This document shows positions 49,094 to 59,789 of a DNA stretch of 64,000 nucleotides, one piece after another. This DNA comes from Zhengitettix transpicula (Eukaryota; Arthropoda; Insecta; Orthoptera; Tetrigidae): positions 73,642,509-73,706,508 of the forward strand of contig CM073594.1 in the NCBI GenBank assembly GCA_037074705.1, given 5' to 3'. The position numbers were made by a program, and so were the translations under genes. The stretch's first letter is position 1, and the number at the start of each line of letters is the position of its first letter. Below the pieces are notes generated by a model. That model worked only from the letters and a program-made list of their open reading frames with translations. It was not told the origin of the DNA and made no database searches.

Positions 49094-49604
49094 TTTTTTT
49101 GGGTGTAGACAGACTATGTATAGGGTAATCCACATTGTGGCAACTCCCCTCTTATAGCATAGGAAAGGGATTTGAAAGGGGGGTTGCGGAAGGGTGGAGG
49201 AAGGTAGCCAAGGGTTAACTAGGGCCCCCGGGCTATAGTTTAAGGATCCTACCCGGCATTCGACTAAAAGTAATGCAGGACAAACCCTATTAAAACCTGC
49301 ATCAGGTAGGTCGGGCATTTGGTACTTGTCCCACGCCCTTCCGATAGCGGGAGAGGGTTAGCTATGGGGTCGCAGCTTTCCCCTCTCCGTGCCTTGACCA
49401 GTTTATTCCAATTGGAATAGCGGACAACTCTTTACCGTATGCCCAAGGTCTGAGACCCCGGAACATACACCTCTCAAAACAGGCCAAGGGGCCTCGGCAT
49501 GTGGGAACCTTAGTTCAAAAAATCAGAGAGATGTGAAAGCATCCCCAAAGGTAGCCTCCGCCAGAGCTCTAAGGGAAGGTTCACCTACGAGAGAATTCTC
49601 TCGC
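49094..49604 (-). mobile_element. S retroposon, copy 10
   Basis: T-run 49094-49100, then the copy-1-type 3' end (GGGTGTAGACAG), full interior with a small deletion near 49408, and a damaged head palindrome. Target duplication not visible. Confidence 0.8.
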
Positions 49605-51606
49605 TGTGCCAAGTGTGTTCCCAGATGTGAGAAAAATATTCGGAGACCTCAGAACTTGAGCACACCTCGTATATTTCCATAATTCATTTCCAGCAAAGTC
49701 CGCTACTGCGGCTCCAACAGTAGTGTTTGTCGTATGGCACACACTTCTAAATATTTGTACCTGAGTCGTGACACGCACGACGCACGCAACAACACTGACG
49801 TAGATATCGTGTAGCATTGCTTTGGACAGTGACGAGGGTGCAGTCCAGTGGGGTGGTGCTGATGGCCGAGGGTTTGATTGATAGAAGGTGGCCTGTGCAG
49901 GCGAGGCGCGTTCCTTATGGAATTCGAGTGGGCCGTAAAGCCTCCCGTTTGAAACTTTCACCAGGCAGCGACACTCCGTTTATTGCCCGACGCCTTGGTC
50001 ACTATTTACGAGGGGCGGGCTTTCATTAGGGACCCGTTCCCCCGCCCCAATCAGTTTAAAAGAGCCGCTGCAGGGCGCCATATTGTTTTATGTCGTCGTG
50101 GCGGCGGCGCTGGCAGCACCCCCTGGGGAACCCGAGGGACGCCATCGATTGGGAGGGAGAGAGGGGAAATCCCGGGCTCCAAACTCGGTTAACTCGCCAC
50201 GCCACGCCAAAGTCCCTAAACGGACGGCACCAGATGCTCCGGATCGTCATCCGACACTCGGCCATCTTGGTCCTGTAGCCTTACGTAGGACTGCGAACAT
50301 GAACTTGGGTAACGTACACAGAAGAGCCATCGAGGACCTAGTTGAAGCCCCCGTAGTCGTCCGCTGAACGCTTTCTTGTGACGTGACGGAGATTCCTCAT
50401 TCAACCACAAGCCTAAAAAAAGTATCACTGTAAGAAAGTATCTTAAATGTGGAAAAGTATAACAGACGTGGTCCTTCTCAATTCCCCTTTCATAAATAAA
50501 TAAATTCCGCTCCGGATTTTTTTACAGAAACATTCCCAGAATATTAGACGGTTTACTACGTTCACTACTGTAGCACCAATTTGTTCTAGATTTTTACAAA
50601 TTATTTAAATAGCTGCATTTGTTTTTAGTTCGTGATTATTTATTAACACACAAGCAAGTTTTCACATTTGAAAGTTCATGCTTGTGGCGACTTGTCTCAC
50701 GCTACCTCTAATATGACGACTGTCCGCGGTGCCACCAGGATCACAACTACTCCGCGGCGTCTCCAAGATCACAACCACTGCCCTCGAGCCCCCTTGTGGT
50801 GACGCGGTCGGTTGATCCACCGCGCGCTTCTGTTCCACTGGGAGCTACGCTACACTGGGATGTAACCATCCACGAAATATTAGCTTCACTCTCCTGCAAC
50901 AAGTCTCGCAATCAGTAGCGCAGACGGAGTTGTGTTGTGAACGAAACGAGAGCCGTGGGGTAGACGGTCAACTATATCACGACCACGCAGGTAATTTACC
51001 TGACGAGTCCCTCTAATTCATAGTGGGGCTGCTGTTGTTGATGTTGAAGAGTTGACAAGGCATCAAACATGCAGGGTTCTCTCTTCCTGCTCCCGACTGC
51101 TCCTCGCAAATCCCCTCGGGGGAATAGCCTCGCCTCGCCTCTGCAAACTTTGTTCCCAACTCGCGGACTGTGAACGGATCCGCACCGCATTATGGACACC
51201 TTAAGAGGCGCCCACTGGAGGTTACTCGCTCGGATTATCTTTATCGCTCAACCTCACTGACTCACTGTCGTAATGCAAGAGACTAACTCTGCTCTGCTTA
51301 AGCATGGCCGCTCACAGAAAAGTCCACACATTAAGTCCGTGCCGTTATTAAAGTGTTAGCGTTTTTATTAAAATTACACTGTAGGCAACAAATGAAGGTC
51401 TGTCAGCGCCTTACTCATCCACCAGAGATTTGCGATGGCAATTACCTCCTCTCAGAAAAATATCAATCTATAAATAGTAATATATTCTAATAATTGTTTT
51501 AATATAATTGGATTGTTAGCGGTACATTTCCTGAAAGCAACAATCACGGCTCTTTGTCGGCGATAGTTGAAAAACCGCGCGCTCGTACGGAAGTCCAGTC
51601 CGGCAA
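49605..51606. other. CpG-rich unique region without defined exons
   Basis: Two CpG-rich patches, 49900-50350 and 50690-51200. A CGCAG/GTAATT possible donor at 50988 could close a non-coding first exon, which would make the second patch a promoter candidate; no start codon or phase-compatible exon supports this. Short frames on both strands are compositional. Confidence 0.3.
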
Positions 51607-51617
51607 ACGTTACGGGA

Positions 51618-52054
51618 TTTTTTTTTAGGGTAACAGACTACGTGAGGGTAATCCACATGATGGCAACTCCCCTTTAATAGCATAGGAAGGGATTTGAATG
51701 GGAGGATGCGGAAGAGTAGAGGAAGGTAACCAAGGGTTAACTAGGGCTCCCGGGCTATAGTTCAAGGATCCTACCCGGCATTCGCCTAAAAGTAATTCAG
51801 GGAAAACCCTAGAAAAACCTGCATCAGGTATGTCGGGCATTGTCCCACGCCCTTCCGATAGCGGGAGAAGTGTTTGCTGTGGGGACACAGCATTCCCTTC
51901 TCCGTACTTCGACCAGTTTAGGAGGCAGCTGGCCGACTGTTCCAATGGGAACAGAGAACAACTCTTACCGTATGCCCAAGGTCTGTGACCCCGGAAAATA
52001 CGCCTCTCAAACAGGCCGAAGTGCCTCGGCGAGAGAATAGCCCTCGCAGACCTT
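51618..52054 (-). mobile_element. S retroposon, copy 11 (first of a tandem pair)
   Basis: T-run 51618-51626, then the element with a deletion joining CCTCGGC to the head unit GAGAGAATAGCC. Flanked by ACGTTACGGGA (51607-51617) and ACGTTACGGA (52055-52064). Together with copy 12 and upstream sequence it carries a continuous 168-codon sense frame (51625-52131). Confidence 0.85.
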
Positions 52055-52064
52055 ACGTTACGGA

Positions 52065-52615
52065 ATTTTGTTTTAGGGTAACAGGCTACATGAGGGTAAT
52101 CCACAAGGTTGCAATTCCCCTTTAATAGCATAGGAAGGGATTTGAAAGGGGGGATGTGGAAGGGTAGAGGAAGGTAGCCAAGGGTTAACTAGGGCCCCCG
52201 GGTTATATTTTAAGGATCCTACCCGGCATTCGCCTAAAGTAATGCAGGACAAACTCTAGAATAACCTGCATCAGGTAGGTCGGGCATTGGGTACTTGTCC
52301 CACGCCCTTCCGATATCGGGAGAGGAGTTTGCTGTGGGGACGCAGCATTCCATTCTCCGTGCCTCCACCAGTTAAGGAGGCAGCTGGCCGACTATTCCAA
52401 TGGGAATAGCGGAAAACTCTTACCGTTTGCCCCCAAGGTCTGTGACCCCGGAACATACACCTCTCGGAACAGTCCGAGATGCCTCGGTTTGTGGGAACCT
52501 TAGGAAAAGGCATCCCAAAGGTAGCCCTTTTGTATTTCTCCTACTAGGTTCTGCCTGCGACAGAACATCCCTCGCAGGTATTCCCTGCGAGAGAATAGCC
52601 CTCGCAGGCTTCATC
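52065..52615 (-). mobile_element. S retroposon, copy 12 (second of the tandem pair)
   Basis: Begins ATTTTGTTTTAGGGTAACAGG, complete to a doubled head (two palindrome units, 52552-52612). Flanked by ACGTTACGGA (52055-52064) and ACGTTACGGGA (52616-52626), the same target sequence as copy 11. Confidence 0.85.
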
Positions 52616-52626
52616 ACGTTACGGGA

Positions 52627-53511
52627 GAATGAGGAGGCTGATCTAAAGAACGAATAGGAAGTTTCAACTTCGAGATCTATTAAACTCTATAAACACAAGT
52701 AAATCGTTCTTGACGCAGAGACTCATGATATAAAATCTCAAAGTGGAATTAAAAGGTTTGCACCACACAGATGCGAAATAACATTTCGTATAAAGGGCAT
52801 CGAGGAGACATACGTCCGAGGGCTGACCGAGGCAGCGGCTGATTCCAAAATTCCAGGTGTAATAACAAGAGAACTACGACCGTGTTTATTAAAAAAAATG
52901 AATCAGTTCTGGTACCAGAAAAACATTCGTGAGTACAAAAACAATTATTTAAATTCTGTAAACGAGGATTAAAAGTGTAAGTCAGATTTCGTTATCTTGT
53001 TTAGTTTTCGTTTCTTTATTGTGTTTAGAATTTATATTCGGTTCATTTCAATTTTGATTTTGTTAATTAATTTATCAAATTTGTTTGTTCTTACTATCAA
53101 GCCCAGTAAAGAGCCTGAGAGAAAGAGTAATTGGATGAAATTGTTGTAAAATTATAAAGTTGTACTTTCCTAGAAAGCCACAAATAAAATAATAATAAAG
53201 TTTGGTTTGTAAATTTGAGGAAATTAAATGTGCAAAGTAACGCTGATAATTTGTATCTTTGAAGAATAAAATTTGGTTTTTAATTAATTAAGTATTATTA
53301 TTACATTTTGGCCCAACAACGTGGGGCAAATTTAATTAATTTTAATCATTACAATATATTTAACTAGCTTTTAGTAAGTTTAAATAAATCAAATATATTT
53401 TTAAATAGCATATTTTAATGAATGAATCACGTCTTAATTAACACTCCAAGTACCTCGCAGTCGTGACGCGTCGTCAGGTAGATTTATTCACATCCAAGAC
53501 GGCCAACGAGG
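52627..53511. other. AT-rich unannotated stretch
   Basis: No gene or repeat recognised. Confidence 0.4.
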
Positions 53512-53523
53512 TAGGGCAGAGAG

Positions 53524-54015
53524 CTCTGGCGGGGGCTACCTTTGGGGATGCTCTCATATCTCTTTGGTTTTTTTTGAACTAAGGTTCCCACATGCCGAGA
53601 AACCTCGGTCTGATTTGAGAGGTGTATGTTCCGGGGTCGCAGACCTTGGGCATACGGCAAGAGTTGTCCGCTATTCCTATTGGAATAGTCGGCCAGCTGC
53701 CTCCTAAACTGGTCGAGGCACGGAGAAGGGAATGCTGCGTCCCCACAGCAAACTCCTGTCCCGCTATCGGAAGGGCGTGGGACAAGTACCCAATGCCCGA
53801 TCTGCCCGATGCAGGTTTTTCTAGGGTTTTCCCTGCATTTCTTTAGGTGAATGCCGGGTAGGATCCTTAAACCATAGCCCGGGGGCCCTAGTTAACCCTT
53901 GGCTACCTTCCTCTACCCTTCCGCATCCCCCCTTTCTAATCCCTTCCTATGCTATTAAAGGGGAGTTGCCCAATGTGGATCACCCTCATGTAGCCTGTTG
54001 CCCTAAAAAAAAAAA
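53524..54015 (+). mobile_element. S retroposon, copy 13 (5' truncated)
   Basis: Starts at GGCAGAGAGCTCTGG (head missing), ends CCCT plus an 11-nt A-tail. A 12-bp exact target duplication, GCCAACGAGGTA, is at 53512-53523 and 54016-54027. The clearest case for LINE-type retroposition of this family. Confidence 0.92.
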
Positions 54016-54027
54016 GCCAACGAGGTA

Positions 54028-55093
54028 TAGTTATAATCAATTTCAATCATATTTACAGAAATATTCGCAAATAGTGTTTTAAACTGCGGTACTAACGCGA
54101 AGGAACCAGTGTAGGGTTATGGGTCAGGTGTTAAATACAGCAACTTTGCACTCTGTGCCACATTGTTGGCAGTCGTAAACCTCAGGACCATTCAGCTGAG
54201 AGGATCTACTCCCTCCATATATGTGCCGCGTTTCAGAGTCTCGTAACATCAGCCATGCCCACAACGGTTACCTACCTAATTTAAATCATTTCCGACATTG
54301 ATTAAAAAGATTAGCTGTACCGTGAAGGAGTAGATGTCACCATCAGTTGATGAAAACTATGAGAGATAAAATAGTCAAATGACAGACAAGATGAAGTGAT
54401 GATATAAATAACACACATCGTTGCTCCTTTCGTCGGGTGATTAAAAACCCAAAACCCAAAGTACGACACTGCATAATTTGCCACATTTTCCCGTTTCCTA
54501 ACCTATCTAATTAATACATTTTGAACAAAGACGTATTATATTTTAATTTCTAAAAAAATAAGAGAAAATAAAATAATTTGGCTTTCTCTGGACTAAATGA
54601 ATTTAATGGACAATTATTATTATTAAATATTCATCCAGGACAAACCGTATAAGTTATCAGGACTCAAGCTTTCCGAACACCTTCCTGAGATTCCTATTCT
54701 TTTCCCTAAAAAATGCCAAAATTGATAAATGTGAAAAAAACCCCAGCATATATCATATTTAAAACATGACACAACGTTTCATCCCTTATTGGGACCTCTT
54801 CAGGTTTCGTCTCCATTAAATTCGTTACCTAAAAATGGTTAAGGAACCAAATTCTTACACACATGCGAATATTTAATACAATTATGTATAATACAATGAT
54901 TGTCATGTGTGCAAGATATTGTTTCATTTTTTAGGTAATGAATTTAATTGAATTTTATATTAGGTTACAATTTTTCACATAATTAAAAAATAAGTCAAAC
55001 AAATAATTGAATGATTAAGCACGGAACAAAAAAATTGTAGCTCTGAGTACAGACTAAAATACATTTAGTATTTTTAACCCCATTTTATTCATA
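54028..55093. other. AT-rich stretch with hammerhead-like motifs
   Basis: 54389-54440 resembles the outer arm of the 10669 fold-back. 54771-54804 is a hammerhead-like motif. No genes. Confidence 0.4.
54771..54804 (-). ncRNA. Hammerhead-like motif, best-preserved core
   Basis: On the - strand CTGAAGA, a G, then GTCCC-AATAA-GGGAT (stem II, last pair G.U), GAAAC, GTTGT, GTC. All conserved core bases are present and the final GTC is the classical cleavage triplet if stem III is A-C/G-U around GTTGT. Stem I pairing with the flanks is weak. Confidence 0.5.
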
Positions 55094-55148
55094 TACGAGG
55101 GTGGTCTGAAAAGTTTCCGACCCAACAATGATAGAAGATATTATTATT

Positions 55149-56101
55149 TTATTTTTCCACATAGTCTCCTTGTAACTCTCCACACTTCTCCCAGCGATGC
55201 TCCCATCTCTGAAACCCGTCCAAAAAGTACTTGGCGTTTTTCTCTGCAAACTAAGTGTTCACGAAGGTGATTGCCTCTTCATTTCACGAAAAATCTCTGT
55301 CCTCCGAACTCAATTTTTAGATGAGGGAACAAGAAGAAGTCACTTGGGGCTAGATCTGGATGGTCAAGCAGTTCAAACCGTAATTCGTGGATTTTCGCCA
55401 TTGCAACCGCTGAGGTGTGAGACGGCGCGTTGTCTTGATGAAACAGGATTTTATTTTTTATGCAAATGTGGCCGTTTCTGCCTTCAGCTTGTCAAGTAAT
55501 GATGCTCCTGTAATGGTTTTTCGTTTTTGAAGGTAATCAATTAAAATAGCTCCATGACTGTCCAAAAAAACAGTGCCATCACTTTCCCAGCCGAAAAAAC
55601 AGTTTTTGCTTTTTTTGGAGCCGGTTCCCCCTTTGCAGTCCACTGTTTGGACTGTATTTTTGTTTCGGGCGTATAATTATGTATCCAAGTTTCATCTACA
55701 GTAATTAACTTCGCCAACAGAGCGTTGGAAATATTCATTCGAACACGTTTTTGGTCTAACGTGAGCAAACGCGGCACCCAACGCGCCGACAGCTTTCTCA
55801 TGACTAAATGTTGATTTAATATGTGACAAACACGTTCTCATGACCTCTGCTTTCTCTCTCACTGTAATTCGGCGGTCGTGTAACACCACTTTGGAGTACT
55901 TTGGCGATGTTTTCGTCGGTAGTTGCAGTTTTTGGACGTCCCCAACGTTCATCGTCTCCCAAGCTCTTACGGCCACGTTTAAATTCAGCTGCCCAAAATT
56001 TCACTGTGGTAAATGTTGTCCCATACACAGAATCCAACTCATCTTTGATTTGTGCAGGCGTATTGCCTTTCAAAAACAGCTGGATACTCTATTTTCTCCA
56101 T
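55149..56101 (-). pseudogene. Mariner transposase pseudogene (copy 1)
   Basis: Starts MEKIE at 56101. Helix-turn-helix region GNTPAQIKDELDSVYGTT, FTTVKFWAAEFKRGRKSLGD and GRPKTATTDENIAK; then MRKLSARWVPRLLTLDQKRV; catalytic box 1 ITVDETWIHNYTPETK; box 2 QDNAPSHTSA with its Asp; box 3 DLAPSDFFLF; then EAITFVNT and LQRWEHRWEKC-type end. Frameshifts occur, and several segments usual in mariner are missing: between NALLAK and LITVDE, around SLLDKLKAET, and the residues just before DLAPSD. Non-functional. Confidence 0.85.
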
Positions 56102-56127
56102 TTTCACAAAAACACTCACATCAACTC

Positions 56128-56578
56128 TTTTTTTTAGGGTATGAGGCTACATAAGGGTAATCCACATGGTGGCAACTCCCCTTTAATAGCATAGTAAGGG
56201 ATCTGAAAGGGGGGATGCGGAAGGGTGGAGGACGGTAACCATGGATTAACTAGGGTTCCCTGGCTATAGTTTAAGGATCCTACCCGGCATTCGCCTAAAA
56301 GTAATGCAGGGAAAACCCTAGAAAAACCTGCATCAGGTAGGTCGGGCATTGGGTACTTGTCCCACGCCCTTCCGATAGCGGGAGAGGAGTTTTCTGTAAG
56401 GACGCAGCATTCCATTCTCCGTACCTCGACCAGTTTAGGAGGCAGCTGGTCTACTGTTCCAATTGGAACAGCGAACAACTCTTACCGTATGCCTAAGGTC
56501 TGTGACACCGGACCATATACCTCTCATAACAGGCGGAGGTGCCTCGGCTTGTGGGAACCTTAGTTCAAAAACGGAGAG
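56128..56578 (-). mobile_element. S retroposon, copy 14, nested in mariner 1
   Basis: T-run 56128-56135, 5' truncated at TTCAAAAACGGAGAG. A 12-bp target duplication, TCACATCAACTC, lies at 56116-56127 and 56579-56590. Mariner 2 has the uninterrupted site (CGTTTGAGTGAGTTTATGTG, about 60956-60975). The sense frame (56134-56478, 114 codons) stays open to the tail. Confidence 0.95.
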
Positions 56579-56744
56579 TCACATCAACTCACTAAAACGT
56601 CTGTTATATAACAACTGCGCGTCCAAAATGGCTGAAACGTTGGCGAGTAACTGTCAACAGATGAACAACGAAATTCACTAGCTTTTATTTACTAGTGCTG
56701 CCATCTTCAAGTTGAGGTCGGAAACTTATCAGACCACCCTCGTA

Positions 56745-57830
56745 TATGGAGTTGAAAGGAATTTTTAATTTAAAAATAGTAAGTGGCGTTGTGTTTTGGA
56801 TTACAGTGAATTTTTATTTAGAATTTTTGTTTGTACCCAGTTTTTTGGTATTTTAGAAGTTATTCGACTTCCAAGTTAGCCATGGAGTGTTGCTGAGAGA
56901 GACCTACTCAGTTCAGCCAAGCCCGGGTAGAATGGAGCGGCTAATTGCGCTTTCAGTTGTGAGAGAAACAACAAGAAATATTAGTTGTAAGGGATGGTTA
57001 AAGCCAACTACGCATGGAATGTTGAGTTTTAACGCGCGGGAAGAATGACGTTACTGTAGAATTGTGACGCCACGCCACCCCGCCGCGCCCCACCCCACAG
57101 AGACGTCGACGTCGTCGTATGCTGATGCGCCGGGTCGTGTTCGCCAATTTAGCAGCGACCCCGCCTAAAAGATTCACCGCGTCTAAATTGGCCACGCCGA
57201 CGTTTCGAAAGCCGGACACAATTTTACACTTAGCCGGGGACAGCGCCAGCGATGGACTGCTATAATTAAGCACGCCCCAAGGAAAGTTTCACAACTTTGT
57301 TGTCCCTCGTCGTCGTGCCCGTCGTTACGCATGCAGACACAGTGGCAGGTCCCAACCAACCCCCACCCTTAGGGTTGCGCGTCTCCACTACAGCTCATGT
57401 TTCTATCATTCTGGTTAAAAATTTTTCTGGGAATGAATTTTGCGGCCACCTCATTAGGAGGACTGTGCGCCACGGCTGTATTCATCCACGAAAGGTTTGG
57501 AGTTGCGACAGGGAAAAACCTGATTGGCAAGGAGACTTGATGACGTCAAAATTTTCAAGATTAACCCTTCAGCTCATAGTGTAGCATAAATGCAACATAG
57601 CTTTTAGCATCACCCGAAAGACGTCCGTTGGTTTCTAAAAGAGGTAAACTGAGCTACAGATAAAAAATTGTAAAACTTGGCATCCGTTGCGAGGTTAAAG
57701 CATTCTTGTCTTAGCTTTTCGTGACTCAACACCTCAGGTCAGATTTTTCTGCTCGGCGGTCAACTACAGAATTTTTTTTCTCTGTTTTTTCAAGAAAGAA
57801 AATTTAAACGTCATTCTCAAGGTATTCTTA
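56745..57830. other. Unique region with CpG-rich patch
   Basis: The patch at 57030-57360 contains a 9-bp inverted repeat CCAATTTAG/CTAAATTGG (57144-57152 and 57183-57191). TGACGTCA at 57541. No gene recognised; a conserved non-coding element is possible. Confidence 0.35.
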
Positions 57831-57839
57831 TTACACTAA

Positions 57840-59120
57840 GATCATAATTATCCAATTAATGTTTTCACCCCCTATCCCTACATGTGATCACTTCCCATGC
57901 CGAAAGGGGTTGGCCTCATTGACCCCGAAAAAGTTTGTTTCGTGAATCATTACAAAACTTCCATCCACGCCTCCACCCCCCCCCCCCTCTACTGTGGGTT
58001 AAACAAAAAGTGGAATGTCATAATTAAATTCAGAGATATCCATACCCCCCAGATTTGATTCCAATCATATTAGCGTTATTTTCATGTAACGCCCCACCAA
58101 ACTCCACCTCCTATGCTTGCTCCCCTCCATGCCGACAGTGACTGAAATTATACACAGGGAACATGTATGAATTTATATGACCCCGAAAAATATTATTGCG
58201 ACGCAAATATCTAACGATTAACATGTTTGAAAAATACCGCCCTCGGAGTTAAACGGCAAGTTGAATGTAATAATTAAACGCAGTGACATACGAAACCTTG
58301 GATTGTTTTGCATAATATTAAGTAATGCCACACCACCCCCACCCTTATGGATGCTTCCCTCCCAAGCCCGAAAGGAATTGAAATTATACACGGAGAACAT
58401 GTAGAGAAATTTTGTAAGACTCATTGATCCCGAAATATATTCATTGGACGCAAATATCAGCCGCTAACATGTTTGCAAATTTCTACCCCCACCCACCATC
58501 GCCCAGCCCCATCCCACCACGCGCCCAGCCCCGCGCGTTGACAAGATGGTCATAAATGAACTCAGCGACATCCATATACCTGGAGTTGACTCTAATCTCG
58601 GTAGTATTCGCATTATTTTGCTATTACGCACCGCGAAACATCACCATTTAGCGTGCTCCGCTCCCAAGCTCGAAAGGGTTTGAAATTATACACAAACAAT
58701 ATAGGTACCACGAAATATATTTACCACCATTTATTCGCCCAAACATCGGCTGGTTAAAATGTTTGAATATTTCGATCCCCGTCCACATTCGTTTAACTCC
58801 TCCCACCAACGCGAATTGGCCAAATTGTCATAAATAAACTCAGCGACATCCATAAACACGATTTGCCACTAATCTAGGTTGTTTTCGCGTTATTTTTTGT
58901 GACTCTTTAACCACCCTTAAGCGTGTTCCTCTCTCATGCCGGAAGGGGTTGAATTCATACACAAACAACATTGGTAGACACTTTATCAATATTATTGACC
59001 CCGATAAATATTTATTCGACTCAAATATCGACTGTTTAACATGTTGAAAATTTCTGTCCCTGCCCACCTCTTCGCAGCTAACCCCCACCCACCCACGTAC
59101 GTTGCCAAGTTTGTCATAAA
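57840..59120 (-). mobile_element. Helitron-type tandem module array, inverted
   Basis: On the - strand the array repeats modules of about 250-290 bp built on ACATGTT...CGAT(A/T)TTTG, CCCCGAAAAA-type and CAACCCCTTTCGG-type blocks (59028, 58746, 58456 and 58209 on +). These match the interior of the Helitron at 17632-19396. No TC or CTAG terminus was found at either edge, so the ends are lost or altered. A C-run lies at about 57977-57987. Confidence 0.6.
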
Positions 59121-59124
59121 TAGT

Positions 59125-59240
59125 CCCAGCAAAGGAAAGATTTATCCCATTATTGTTATATTCGCATTGTGATCTTTATTTTTACAAAGAATTTTTTAGC
59201 AATTAATTAATAATCGCTCGCCTGAATTGCCTTTATAACG
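59125..59240 (-). repeat. Inverted duplicate of a unique segment at 62598-62710
   Basis: Reverse complement matches CGTTATAAAGGCAATTCAGG, CGAGCGATTATTAATTA, AAATTCTTTGT and GGGATAAATCTTTC of 62598 onward, about 88% by eye. It abuts the module array on one side and S copy 15 on the other. Confidence 0.8.
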
Positions 59241-59554
59241 TGGCCAGCTGCCTTCTTAACTGGTCGAGGCACGGTAGAGGGAATGCTGCGTCCCCACAGC
59301 AAAACCCTCTTCCGGCATCGGAAGTGTGTGGGACAAGTATTCAATGCGCGACCTACCTGATGAAGGTTTTCTAGGGTTTGTCCTTGCATTACTTTTAGAT
59401 GAATGCCGGGTAGGATCCTTTAAATATAGCCCGGGGACCCTAGTTAACCAATGGATACCTTCCCGCATCCCCCCATTCAGATCCCTTCCTATGCTATTAA
59501 AGTGGAGTTGCCACCATGTGGATTATCCTCATGCAGCCTGTTACCCTATAAAAA
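59241..59554 (+). mobile_element. S retroposon, copy 15 (5' truncated)
   Basis: Starts TGGCCAGCTGCC, ends TTACCCTATAAAAA. Sense frame 59326-59613 stays open past the tail. The target duplication is not clear. Confidence 0.75.
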
Positions 59555-59789
59555 TTGGGATCGTTCTCGTTGGCAATCTGAAACAAATATATAAACAAAA
59601 GTATAACAAATAAAACAATTTTTAAAGACGAAGAAATAATAATAATAAAAGAATTCATAAACAAATTTGACCTGAAAATTTGTTTCCTCCACACATTACT
59701 TCATTAATGAAAAATACTGACATAAACTTATTTATATTATATAATAAACAATGCACTTTAAAAAATTATTTTTAATATTCTTCAACTTT

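Larger units (their letters stand above)
55096..56742 (-). mobile_element. Mariner 1 (internally deleted), interrupted by S copy 14
   Basis: Terminal inverted repeats (ACGAGGGTGGTCTGA-AAGTTTCCGAC and its reverse near 56742) lie directly between TA dinucleotides (55094-55095 and 56743-56744), the mariner target duplication. Without the 463-bp insertion (S copy plus one target repeat) the element is about 1.18 kb, shorter than the usual 1.3 kb. Confidence 0.9.

Noticed and set aside
55197..55499. 100-codon + strand frame
   Set aside because: Antisense shadow of the mariner transposase; the same shadow appears at 61549-61824 on the - strand.
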